From contig DKZK01000015.1 in assembly GCA_002493625.1 (NCBI GenBank), positions 1 to 13,829 on the forward strand: 13,829 nt of DNA, written 5' to 3'. This document shows positions 7,022 through 13,829 of the stretch, in pieces. The notes below the pieces were generated by a model that searched no databases, had not been told where the DNA came from, and saw only the letters and a list, made by a program, of their open reading frames with translations. The first letter of the stretch is position 1. Each line of letters starts with the position of its first letter. The DNA comes from Lachnospiraceae bacterium UBA7076 (GTDB lineage: Bacteria > Bacillota > Clostridia > Lachnospirales > Lachnospiraceae). A program made the translations under genes and the position numbers.

Positions 7022-7810
7022 ATGGGAAGGATAATAGCTGTAGCAAATCAGAAGGGCGGTGTTGGAAAAACAACAACCTCCATTAACCTTGCAGCTTGTC
7101 TGGCAGAAAAGGGTAAAAAGGTATTAGCGGTAGATATGGATCCACAGGGTAATTTGACAAGTGGATTGGGAGTAGATAAAAATGCTTTGCCATATACAAT
7201 ATATGAAGCAATGTGCGGAAACTGTAATATCGGGGAATGTATGATTGTTCATCCCTTAGGTGATCATAAATTAAATTTAAGTCTCATTCCTGCCGGAAGG
7301 GATTTGGCAGGAGCAGAGGTTGATTTTATAGATGTTGATAAAAGACAGTACATATTAAAAGAGCTATTATCCCCAATAAAGGATAAGTATGATTTTATTA
7401 TTGTTGACTGTCCTCCTGCGCTTGGAATGCTGACGGTTAATTCCATGACGGCTGCCGATACGGTGCTTGTTCCAATTCAGTGTGAGTTTTTTGCACTTGA
7501 TGGATTAACCCAGCTTATATATACAATTAATCTTATTAAGAAGAAATTAAATAAGGCTTTAGAGATTGAAGGTGTCGTATTTACAATGTTTGATGCCAGA
7601 ACAAATTTATCTTTAGAGGTTGTAGAAAATGTAAAAAATAATCTGGATCAGTTTATTTATAAATCCATTATTCCAAGAAATGTTCGACTTGCTGAAGCTC
7701 CAAGCTTTGGGCTTCCCATTAATCTATATGACAGCAGGTCATCCGGCGCTCAGGGTTATAGAGAGCTTGCGGAAGAAGTGATTAACAATAAACTTTATTC
7801 AGGAGTTTAA
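7022..7810 (+). CDS. parA: Chromosome partitioning ATPase ParA (Soj)
   Basis: This MinD/ParA-family ATPase of 262 residues works with ParB and parS in chromosome segregation and origin control on the nucleoid. The deviant Walker A box KGGVGKTT (11-18) carries the signature Lys11 and the catalytic Lys16. Walker A' is DMDPQGN (38-44) and Walker B is FIIVDCPP with Asp129. The C-terminal part IIPRNVRLAEAPSFG is characteristic of Soj. The start at ATG 7022 is chosen because CGGAGG (7009-7014) lies seven bases before it and MGRIIAVANQKGG is the usual N-terminus; the in-frame upstream TTG (7001) lacks a ribosome site. parB follows after 35 bases, and three parS sites lie upstream. Confidence 0.97.
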   Translation: MGRIIAVANQKGGVGKTTTSINLAACLAEKGKKVLAVDMDPQGNLTSGLGVDKNALPYTIYEAMCGNCNIGECMIVHPLGDHKLNLSLIPAGRDLAGAEVDFIDVDKRQYILKELLSPIKDKYDFIIVDCPPALGMLTVNSMTAADTVLVPIQCEFFALDGLTQLIYTINLIKKKLNKALEIEGVVFTMFDARTNLSLEVVENVKNNLDQFIYKSIIPRNVRLAEAPSFGLPINLYDSRSSGAQGYRELAEEVINNKLYSGV

Positions 7811-7845
7811 CGCAGTGGGTATTGCAAAAGCTAAGGAGGAAAGGT

Positions 7846-8769
7846 ATGGCAATTAAAAGAGGGTTAGGACGAGGATTGGACAATCTTATACCAACGGATG
7901 AAGTTAAATCCGATAAGCCGCCTGTTAATGATACACAAGTAAAGACAGAAATTAAGGAAGTAATAAAGGAAGTAGAACAGACTTTAAATATTAATCGTAT
8001 AGAGCCGAACAAATCGCAGCCCCGTAAGAATTTTGACGAGGATGCGCTTGTGGAGCTTGCAGATTCAATAAAGCAGTTTGGCATTATCGAGCCTCTCGTT
8101 GTTACAAAGAAAAAGGGTTACTATGAGCTGATAGCCGGTGAGAGAAGGTGGAGAGCTGCCCGTATGGCAGGACTTAAGGAGGTTCCGGTTGTCATTAAGG
8201 ATTATACCGACCAGGAAATTGTAGAGATAGCCCTGATTGAAAACCTTCAAAGGGAAGACCTTAACCCTATTGAGGAGGCAATGGCATACAACCGTCTTAT
8301 AAAGGAATTTCACTTAAAGCAGGATGAGGTTGCTGACAGGGTTTCAAAGAGCAGAACTACAATTACTAATTCCTTAAGGCTGCTTAAACTCTGCGAGCCG
8401 GTTCAGCAGATGCTAATTGACGATATGCTTTCAACCGGCCATGTTAGGGCGCTTATTTCCATAGAGGACAAAGAGCTTCAGCATGATACGGCAATGTATA
8501 TATTTGATAAAAAGCTCAGTGTAAGAGAAACGGAAAGCTATGTAAAAAAACTGCTTTCCGGGAAAGTGAAAAGCCAGAAGGAAGCTGCCGTTACGGAAGA
8601 AAATCTTAATTACCTTTACAAGGAGATTGAGGAGAAGCTTAAGGACATACTCGGAACAAAGGCAACCATAAAGGCTAAAAGTAATAATAAGGGAAAGATT
8701 GAGATAGAATACTATTCGCAGGATGATTTGGATAGAATTACCCGTATGCTGTATCATTCAGCCGAGTAG
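7846..8769 (+). CDS. parB: Chromosome partitioning protein ParB (Spo0J)
   Basis: This protein is a CTP-dependent clamp that loads at parS and spreads along DNA, stimulating ParA and recruiting condensin. At 307 residues it is the usual length. The N-terminus KRGLGRGLDNLIP is the ParA-interacting segment. The ParB/Srx nucleotide domain (about 48-120) includes GERRWRAAR (98-106) and ENLQREDLNPIEEA (132-145). A helix-turn-helix (about 157-180, KQDEVADRVSKSRTTITNSL) reads parS, and a lysine-rich C-terminal dimer domain ends the protein. ATG 7846 has AGGAGG at 7834-7839, six bases ahead. The perfect parS sites at 5234, 6396 and 6691 are its expected targets. Confidence 0.97.
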   Translation: MAIKRGLGRGLDNLIPTDEVKSDKPPVNDTQVKTEIKEVIKEVEQTLNINRIEPNKSQPRKNFDEDALVELADSIKQFGIIEPLVVTKKKGYYELIAGERRWRAARMAGLKEVPVVIKDYTDQEIVEIALIENLQREDLNPIEEAMAYNRLIKEFHLKQDEVADRVSKSRTTITNSLRLLKLCEPVQQMLIDDMLSTGHVRALISIEDKELQHDTAMYIFDKKLSVRETESYVKKLLSGKVKSQKEAAVTEENLNYLYKEIEEKLKDILGTKATIKAKSNNKGKIEIEYYSQDDLDRITRMLYHSAE

Positions 8770-8771
8770 TA

Positions 8772-8876
8772 TGTCCGGTGGCAAAGCTGCCGGGACACGG
8801 CGTCAGCCCATGGGTTTTCCATTTACAAAGTAAATCGGAATATATGCTGAAGACATATATGGAATGGCTGATGTTC
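8772..8876 (+). promoter_or_regulatory. Two-hairpin structured leader element, copy 2
   Basis: Hairpin 1 pairs TGTCC.. (8772-8782) with ..GGGACA (8786-8797) around an AAA loop. Hairpin 2 is closed by CGTCAGCC (8801-8808) and GGCTGATG (8866-8873). Its interior holds ATTTAC/GTAAAT and ATATATG/CATATAT stems. The left, right and junction sequences match copy 1 (1727-1802), while the hairpin 1 stem sequence is completely different yet still pairs. It occupies the parB-DUF4446 gap and ends just before the ribosome binding site. It may regulate the downstream part of the operon. Confidence 0.55.
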
Positions 8877-8894
8877 AAAAGGAGGAATAAAAAT

Positions 8895-9494
8895 ATGGAT
8901 ACCATTTTGGGTATGAGCATAAAGGCTGTTGTTACCATTCTTTTTATTCTTGTCATACTGTTAATTGCGCTTGTAGTTTTTATTATATATAAAATGAATA
9001 TCATGACCAGAAAATACAGTGCTTTAATGACCGGAAAGAAGGGGGCAGACCTTGAAAAAGTAATCCGTAAGCGATTTAAGGAAATGGATCAGGTTATGGC
9101 TACAGCCAAAAGGATTACGAAAGAGCATAAGCAGACACAGAAATTTTTGAATAACTGTGTAAGCAAGGTTAGTCTCGTAAAATATGATGCGTTTGAGCAG
9201 ATGGCAGGCAAGCTGAGCTTTGTCATAGCGTTGTTAAATAATGATAATACGGGAATAATTTTTAATGCTATGCATTCCAGGGAAGGATGCTTCACATATG
9301 CAAAGGAAATTATAAAGGGAGAGTCATACATTCCTCTGTCCGAGGAGGAAAAGGAGGCTCTTGAAAAAGCAAAAACATTAGAGGAAGAAATAGAGGAATT
9401 AAAAATTCAGGCAGAGCAGGAGAGTACGCCGGAAGCGGGGGCGGAGGCAGAAACAAAGGCGCTTTTGCAGGAATTAAACAGGGAGGAAATATAG
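8895..9494 (+). CDS. DUF4446 family membrane protein
   Basis: The 199-residue protein has one N-terminal membrane helix (about 10-32), then a charged helical region (about 45-90). A conserved-looking core follows: KYDAFEQMAGKLSFVIALL, then DNTGIIFNAMHSREGCFTYAKE. An acidic coiled-coil tail completes it. This matches the DUF4446 family encoded next to spo0J in many clostridia; its biochemical role is not known to me. AAAAGGAGG ends ten bases before ATG 8895. An in-frame TTG further upstream (8778) would read through the structured leader and is unlikely. The stop codon abuts the serS start, so translation of the two is probably coupled. The position suggests a link to the cell envelope or chromosome partition, which is inference only. 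Confidence 0.82.
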   Translation: MDTILGMSIKAVVTILFILVILLIALVVFIIYKMNIMTRKYSALMTGKKGADLEKVIRKRFKEMDQVMATAKRITKEHKQTQKFLNNCVSKVSLVKYDAFEQMAGKLSFVIALLNNDNTGIIFNAMHSREGCFTYAKEIIKGESYIPLSEEEKEALEKAKTLEEEIEELKIQAEQESTPEAGAEAETKALLQELNREEI

Positions 9495-10772
9495 ATGCTG
9501 GACATTAAATTTGTAAGAGAAAATCCTGAAATTGTTAAGGAAAATATCAAAAAGAAATTTCAGGAGGACAAACTTCCGCTTGTGGATGAGGCGATTGAGC
9601 TTGATAAGCAGGCAAGGACATTGCAGCAGGAGGCGGATGAACTTAGGGCAAAGAAAAATTCCATTGCAAAGCAGATAGGCGCATTTATGGCTCAGGGTAA
9701 AAAGGAGGAAGCTGAGGAGGCAAAAAAAGAGGTTGCAAAAAATGCAAGCAGACTTGCCGAGTTAGAGAAGCTGGAACCTGAGGTTAAGGAAAAGCTTAAG
9801 AAAATAATGATGGTTATTCCGAATATAATTGATGCGTCAGTTCCGATTGGTAAGGATGATACGGAAAATGTGGAGCTTGAAAGGTTTGGTGAGCCGCTTG
9901 TCCCTGATTTTGAAATTCCATACCATACAGAGATTATGGAGAAGCTGAACGGTGTTGACCTTGACAGTGCCCGTAAGGTTGCCGGAAATGGTTTTTATTA
10001 TCTTATGGGAGATATTGCAAGACTTCATTCCGCAATCATTTCTTATGCAAGAGATTTTATGATTGACAGAGGATTTACTTACTGTGTTCCGCCGTTTATG
10101 ATCAGAAGCGATGTTGTAACGGGAGTTATGAGCTTTGCAGAGATGGATGCCATGATGTACAAAATTGAGGGTGAAGATTTATATCTTATCGGTACAAGCG
10201 AGCATTCGATGATTGGAAAATATATTGATACAATTGTGGATGAGGATACCCTTCCTCATACTCTTACGAGTTATTCGCCATGCTTCAGAAAGGAAAAAGG
10301 CGCTCATGGAATTGAGGAGAGGGGCTTATACAGGATACATCAGTTTGAGAAGCAGGAAATGATAGTTGTGTGTAAGCCGGATGAAAGCATGGAATATTTC
10401 CACAAGCTTTGGAGAAATACGGTTGATTTGTTCCGTTCCATGGATATTCCTGTAAGAACCATAGAATGTTGTTCAGGCGATTTGGCTGACCTTAAGGTTA
10501 AGTCATATGATGTTGAGGCATGGTCGCCTCGTCAGAAGAAATATTTTGAGGTTGGAAGCTGCTCTAACCTTGGAGACGCTCAGGCAAGAAGGCTCAGAAT
10601 AAGGGTTAAGGGCAAGGATGGAAAGTATTTTGCGCATACCTTAAATAACACTGTTGTTGCTCCTCCGCGTATGCTCATTGCATTTTTGGAAAATAACTTA
10701 AATGAGGATGGAAGCATTAATATACCTGAGGTGTTAAGACCGTATATGGGTGGCAAGAGTATAATTAAGTAG
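9495..10772 (+). CDS. serS: Seryl-tRNA synthetase
   Basis: This class II synthetase charges tRNA-Ser (and tRNA-Sec where present) in the cytosol. Of its 425 residues, about 27-105 form the long tRNA-binding helical arm (coiled coil). The catalytic core shows the TSE serine-binding motif (GTSEHSM, 233-239), motif 2 (CFRKEKGAHGIEERGLYR.., 263-290, with Arg265) and motif 3 (VAPPRMLIAFLEN, 388-400, Arg392). The segment NNT (384-386) stands where NGS/NGT is common, and HSM replaces the usual VPL after TSE; these look like lineage variants, not damage. The ATG directly follows the DUF4446 stop, and GGGAGG lies about 9 bases ahead. It is probably the last essential gene of the parA unit. No terminator hairpin follows. 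Confidence 0.96.
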   Translation: MLDIKFVRENPEIVKENIKKKFQEDKLPLVDEAIELDKQARTLQQEADELRAKKNSIAKQIGAFMAQGKKEEAEEAKKEVAKNASRLAELEKLEPEVKEKLKKIMMVIPNIIDASVPIGKDDTENVELERFGEPLVPDFEIPYHTEIMEKLNGVDLDSARKVAGNGFYYLMGDIARLHSAIISYARDFMIDRGFTYCVPPFMIRSDVVTGVMSFAEMDAMMYKIEGEDLYLIGTSEHSMIGKYIDTIVDEDTLPHTLTSYSPCFRKEKGAHGIEERGLYRIHQFEKQEMIVVCKPDESMEYFHKLWRNTVDLFRSMDIPVRTIECCSGDLADLKVKSYDVEAWSPRQKKYFEVGSCSNLGDAQARRLRIRVKGKDGKYFAHTLNNTVVAPPRMLIAFLENNLNEDGSINIPEVLRPYMGGKSIIK

Positions 10773-10832
10773 AAAATAAGTTGCATGTATTTTAAATTAA
10801 TGACTTGAAAATTTGGGATAAAGGAGACGCAG

Positions 10833-11708
10833 ATGCATTCATACCTGAGAGCAATTGGCTTTAGTCAGTATAAATCAAGAAAACAGCTTGAGAAAATATA
10901 TTATGAAACGCTTAGAAAGCCGAACCGTAAAATCATTACGACTATAAGCATTGACACGTCGCTTATTCAGTTTGAGAAGGATTTTGGTCCCGGTATAGGC
11001 ATGACTCTTATAGGGGAATATGATGTGAACGGCGCTTTGTCCATTGAGCATTATTACCCATATATTAAGGGCACGATAATTTCAAACTATGAGGAAATTA
11101 CAATTGAAAAGCAGACGGATAAGGAGTCATATGCGGGAGTATGCGAAGATTACCGGCTGGGTATGACGCTTATATTTTATTTGCAGAATATTGCTGATTA
11201 TGCAAAATCCAAGTGGCTGAATTATTCCAACCGTCATCTTTCAAATGTTAAGCTGTCGGCTCTTTCAATCAATGCAACAATTTTGCTTGGTGTTCACAGG
11301 GATAAGAGGCAGAGGCGGTTTGATGCGGAGCAGAGAGCATTTCGAAATAATCTTCTGGCAGCGGCAAAAAACGGCGATACAGAGGCAATAGAAAACCTCA
11401 CGCTTGAGGAGATGGATATTTACACCTCAGTAAGCGGAAGGATCAGAAAAGAAGATATTTTTTCAATTGTTGATACAAGCTTTATGCCGTGTGGCGTTGA
11501 GTGCGACCATTATATGGTTCTGGGTAATATAATTAAAGTTGAAAAGCTTACAAATGAAATAACAAACGAGCATGTTTATAATATTTTAGTTGAGGCAAAT
11601 GATGTTGTATTAAATATAGGCATTAACGAGCTTGACCTTCAGGGTGAACCTGTTGAGGGCAGGCGCTTCAGAGGAGAGGTTTGGCTTCAGGGTTATGTGA
11701 GGATTTGA
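10833..11708 (+). CDS. DUF3881-like protein
   Basis: The 291-residue soluble protein begins MHSYLRAIGFSQYKSRKQLEKI, which I recognise as the start of the DUF3881 family known from Lachnospiraceae. No signal peptide or membrane segment is seen. The C-terminal part (about 205-290, GRIRKEDIFSIVDTSFMPCGVECDHY to WLQGYVRI) looks like a beta-rich fold with a conserved SFMPCGVECD stretch. The function is unknown. AAAGGAG lies six or seven bases before the ATG. A 32-base piece of this gene (11245-11276) recurs at 12196-12227 beyond the next gene, indicating a local duplication. It may be transcribed with serS, since only 60 bases separate them and no terminator is visible. Confidence 0.7.
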   Translation: MHSYLRAIGFSQYKSRKQLEKIYYETLRKPNRKIITTISIDTSLIQFEKDFGPGIGMTLIGEYDVNGALSIEHYYPYIKGTIISNYEEITIEKQTDKESYAGVCEDYRLGMTLIFYLQNIADYAKSKWLNYSNRHLSNVKLSALSINATILLGVHRDKRQRRFDAEQRAFRNNLLAAAKNGDTEAIENLTLEEMDIYTSVSGRIRKEDIFSIVDTSFMPCGVECDHYMVLGNIIKVEKLTNEITNEHVYNILVEANDVVLNIGINELDLQGEPVEGRRFRGEVWLQGYVRI

Positions 11709-11798
11709 AAAAGAGTTCATTTTGAAGGACATGCAAGACAATCTAAATTAATGCATGCACAAGTTTAATTGAAATATTAAATGAATAAAGGCAAAATA

Positions 11799-12143
11799 AT
11801 GATATATGAATTTGAAAAAATTGATTTGTTGACTGTTAATAAAGGGAATCCGTTGGAGTTATGCTTGGGAATATCGGATGAAATTCAATGGAAACATCAC
11901 ATTGAAGAACATTTGTTATTGTTGCAGGAAAAACTCAATAATTATGTAACATATATTATTAATAAAGGATACGAATCTGTAGTATCGGGAAGGGAATTTA
12001 ACAGTTTTTCCATTAATATATACTTTGCAAGTACTCCAGATGAAAAAGCTATTTCTTTTCTACAGTCTTTTCAAGATGTTCTTTTACAGGATGAACTTCC
12101 TATTAGGATTACTTGTGAGGTAGTAGAGCCTGATTCACAGTAA
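11799..12143 (+). CDS. Small DUF6572-like protein
   Basis: The 114-residue protein has no membrane segment. The run DEIQWKHHIEEHLLLLQEKLNNY (about 30-50), with Trp and LQEKLN-Y, recalls the DUF6572 family, which I associate with small cytosolic proteins and some immunity-like genes. The function is unknown. I favour ATG 11799, which has AAAGG seven bases ahead, over the in-frame ATG 11781 with no ribosome site. Codon choice looks more AT-rich than in its neighbours (for example TTATTGTTG runs). It is bounded by the DUF3881-like gene on one side and a 32-base copy of that gene on the other, so it may be a recombined cassette. The family call is tentative. Confidence 0.5.
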   Translation: MIYEFEKIDLLTVNKGNPLELCLGISDEIQWKHHIEEHLLLLQEKLNNYVTYIINKGYESVVSGREFNSFSINIYFASTPDEKAISFLQSFQDVLLQDELPIRITCEVVEPDSQ

Positions 12144-12195
12144 TACTAACTTGTAAAATATAATTAATAAAGTTGAATAACCCGCCCAAAATGAC

Positions 12196-12227
12196 ATGTT
12201 AAGCTGTCGGCACGTTCAATCAATGCA
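12196..12227 (+). repeat. 32-bp duplicate of a DUF3881-like gene segment
   Basis: This stretch matches 11245-11276 inside the DUF3881-like gene at 30 of 32 positions (ATGTTAAGCTGTCGGC, two changes, TTCAATCAATGCA). It lies in non-coding sequence between the small gene and the minus-strand racemase. It is probably a remnant of a partial duplication or a recombination scar. Confidence 0.65.
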
Positions 12228-12250
12228 GTTTGTGTAATCGGTATCTATGT

Positions 12251-13360
12251 TTATATAAATACCCTTGGAATTGCGGGATGTGCCAAAATAGGATTTGTTT
12301 CTATGCGGACTATATCCCCTTCTTTAAAATCTGTGTCTGTTAAATCAATTGTAAAATGAGCTACGCCTGCGCATCCGACGATTGGTACGTGCCTGCCGTC
12401 TATTATAAATGTTCTGATATGGCGCTTCGGGCGGAGCTTAAGTGATATTAAATGAATAATTCCACTGAAAAATTGGTCGGGTATGTCTGAGTATGATAAA
12501 AATATTCCATCGGCATGTCCGGCTCTTACTATTCCTAAACGGGAATCCCTTTTTAGCTTCACGGTTGCAAGATAGCCTACCGTACTTCCCTTTGGCAGCT
12601 TCATTGTCTGGTATATAGGCGCTTCTGTCCATGTTGCGCATTTGAGCTTACTGTTTCCCATTCCCAGCTTACCGATAATTGCGGAACCGCATCTTACTGC
12701 GTCCATTCCCAAATCGCCTAACAGCATGGTTGCCTGGGAGTTGCTTATATGCTTTAAGCCGGTGTCAATGCCCTGACCTTTTATTGTATTTACGGCAGCC
12801 TTAAATTTATCCGCCTGTATTTTAACGTCCTGCTCATAATGTTTCGGCTTGCCGTGAAGATGAGTGTAGCAGCCGTCCACGCAAACGTAATTATTTATTT
12901 CTGACAGATTCGGTATTTTGCTCCAAAAGAAACCGAAACGTCCCATGCCCGTATCAATTGCAATATGAATATGGGGCTTCTTGTTTGTGTTTTCATAAAC
13001 GGATTTAAGTATATTTAACTGCTTCATGCTGCCGCAGACAAGGGTAATGTCGGCTTCGTTAAGCTTGAGGGCTTCATCATATGACATGGAGGGAGTCATA
13101 AGCAAAATTTCTTCCTTGCAGCCAAAGCTTCTTAATGCAAGAGCCTCTGCAGTGTTTGTCACGGCAAAATAATCCAGACCGTTTGACTTTAATAAATCAT
13201 ACTCTGCTTTAAGTCCCATGCCGTATCCGTTTTCCTTGATAACCGCAATGATTTTTTTGCTGGTTCTTTTTTTTATTACCTTAATGTTGTGCGCAATGGC
13301 AGCAGTATCTATTTTAAGAATTGTCTGTTTATCAAAAACAAGGTTGTTGTTTTGTTCCAT
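12251..13360 (-). CDS. Alanine-racemase-like PLP enzyme with altered active-site tyrosine motif
   Basis: The 369-residue protein has the fold-type III layout of alanine racemases: an N-terminal PLP barrel followed by a beta domain. The PLP lysine is Lys42 in AVIKENGYGMG (usually AVVKADAYGHG). DTGMGRFG (Arg141), HISNSQATM (204-212) and VRCGSAIIG (222-230) fit the cofactor and phosphate sites. The C-terminal motif that normally reads GYADG and supplies the second catalytic base reads GHADG (281-285, His282). The CMDQ region also differs (GVAH near 332-335). It may be a racemase of another specificity, or weakened. The start has AAAGGAG about 9 bases ahead on the minus strand. A hairpin repeat (copy B) lies upstream. 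It is the only minus-strand gene, convergent with the preceding genes. Confidence 0.82.
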   Translation of the reverse strand: MEQNNNLVFDKQTILKIDTAAIAHNIKVIKKRTSKKIIAVIKENGYGMGLKAEYDLLKSNGLDYFAVTNTAEALALRSFGCKEEILLMTPSMSYDEALKLNEADITLVCGSMKQLNILKSVYENTNKKPHIHIAIDTGMGRFGFFWSKIPNLSEINNYVCVDGCYTHLHGKPKHYEQDVKIQADKFKAAVNTIKGQGIDTGLKHISNSQATMLLGDLGMDAVRCGSAIIGKLGMGNSKLKCATWTEAPIYQTMKLPKGSTVGYLATVKLKRDSRLGIVRAGHADGIFLSYSDIPDQFFSGIIHLISLKLRPKRHIRTFIIDGRHVPIVGCAGVAHFTIDLTDTDFKEGDIVRIETNPILAHPAIPRVFI

Positions 13361-13403
13361 GTGGTTTGTCTCCTTTATACGGTTTTTTGGTGTTCGCAGG
13401 GCT

Positions 13404-13475
13404 GCCCTAAGGTATCCTCCTTGCTACGCAGGTCTATCACAAGTAAAACTTGTGATTATAGTCCCTCCTTAGGGC
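13404..13475. repeat. Inverted-repeat left arm of hairpin repeat copy B
   Basis: GCCCTAAGG (13404-13412) and CCTTAGGGC (13467-13475) are exact complements. They enclose a variable segment with its own hairpin ATCACAAG/CTTGTGAT. Copy A has GCCCTAAGG at the matching place but a different inner segment, so only the frame is conserved. The element lies in the upstream region of the racemase gene. Confidence 0.65.
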
Positions 13476-13569
13476 ATATTATACCATATCGTCAATCGCA
13501 GATTGACGGTGCGCTATTTGCGATGTTCTTTCGCAAAGTATAATGTGCATTTGTGCACATTATACCATA
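13461..13569 (+). repeat. 109-bp hairpin-string repeat, copy B
   Basis: It has the same 109-base core as 6263-6371, with about eight differences. The stems CGTCAATC/GATTGACG and TTTGCGA/TCGCAAA are unchanged. The third stem reads TATAATGTGCA/TGCACATTATA, with two compensatory base-pair changes relative to copy A. On the minus strand it carries TATAAT-like sequences upstream of the racemase gene, so it may also contribute a promoter. Confidence 0.75.
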
Positions 13570-13675
13570 AAATGCATAAAAAGATAATTTCCTATTTACT
13601 TTTACGCTATAATATTTTAAAATATATAAGAATGTTTAGGGTTTTATTATAAACATTTTTATATTTTTTATAATT

Positions 13676-13715
13676 GTTTCCGTAGCTCAGCAGGATAGAG
13701 CGACCGCCTCCTAAG
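13676..13715 (+). tRNA. tRNA-Arg(CCT) 5' half, copy 1, not continued as a normal tRNA
   Basis: GTTTCCG (acceptor strand), TA, GCTC-AGCAGGATA-GAGC (D arm), then ACCGC and the anticodon loop CTCCTAA with anticodon CCT (13710-13712) form a clean tRNA-Arg 5' half. The expected GCGGT to close the anticodon stem is absent. Instead CCTCCTAAG (13707-13715) pairs with CTTGGGAGG (13735-13743), with a T-G wobble at the last anticodon base, around an inner hairpin AGTGTT/AACACT. No good T arm or CGGAAAC acceptor strand follows within the 114-base repeat period. It could be a pseudogene, an intron-split tRNA or a recombination relic. Confidence 0.55.
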
Positions 13716-13789
13716 AAAGTGTTATAACACTCGCCTTGGGAGGGCAAGGGAAATGTTGCAAGTCCCACAATTTCATAGTTTTTATAAAT

Positions 13790-13829
13790 GTTTCCGTAGC
13801 TCAGTTGGATAGAGCGACCGCCTCCTAAG
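13790..13829 (+). tRNA. tRNA-Arg(CCT), 5' half, cut by the window edge
   Basis: The same 40 bases as copy 1 with two changes (AGTTGGATA in the D loop), 114 bases downstream. The preceding ten or so bases (TTTTTATAA..) are also shared. The window ends in the anticodon stem-loop, so whether this copy is a complete tRNA cannot be seen. Confidence 0.7.

Noticed and set aside
8778..8894. N-terminal extension of the DUF4446 protein from an upstream TTG
   Set aside because: It would translate the structured leader; ATG 8895 has a near-perfect ribosome site and gives the expected membrane helix at the N-terminus.
1..13829. CRISPR array, insertion sequence or prophage genes
   Set aside because: No regularly spaced repeats, cas genes, transposase or phage structural genes were seen; the repeats present are palindromic and few.

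Overview
The window looks like chromosome of a low-GC Firmicute, most likely a Lachnospiraceae (Clostridia) species. Coding regions are AT-rich, ribosome binding sites are AGGAGG-like, and the order parA-parB-DUF4446-serS is the clostridial origin-side arrangement. A DUF3881-like gene, which I know mainly from Lachnospiraceae, sits nearby. This is judged by eye, without a database search.

Left part (1-2948): the 3' end of a C39-like cysteine peptidase gene, a lipoprotein of unknown function, and a cytosolic protein with a histidine-kinase ATPase domain but no clear phosphoacceptor histidine. Next come two large stem-loops and argS (3217-4908), closed by a clear intrinsic terminator.

Middle part (about 4972-7021): roughly 2 kb without a convincing gene. 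It holds four DnaA-box-like sites beside an AT-rich stretch, three perfect parS sites, and a mosaic of hairpin-rich repeats. Together with parAB next door this suggests an origin/centromere region, although dnaA is not in the window and all flanking genes point the same way.

Right part (7022-12143): parA, parB, a DUF4446 membrane protein and serS, closely spaced and probably one transcription unit, then a DUF3881-like gene and a small DUF6572-like gene. An alanine-racemase-like gene runs on the minus strand (12251-13360). The window ends in two tandem 40-nt tRNA-Arg(CCT) 5' halves. The first does not continue as a tRNA but folds into a helix reminiscent of a group I intron P1; the second is cut by the window edge.

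The most unusual feature is the density of structured non-coding elements. They are: a two-hairpin leader found before both the kinase-like gene and the DUF4446 gene; a 109-bp hairpin string present twice with compensatory stem changes; a nested 134-bp inverted-repeat element between argS and its likely Shine-Dalgarno; and the tRNA-half duplication.
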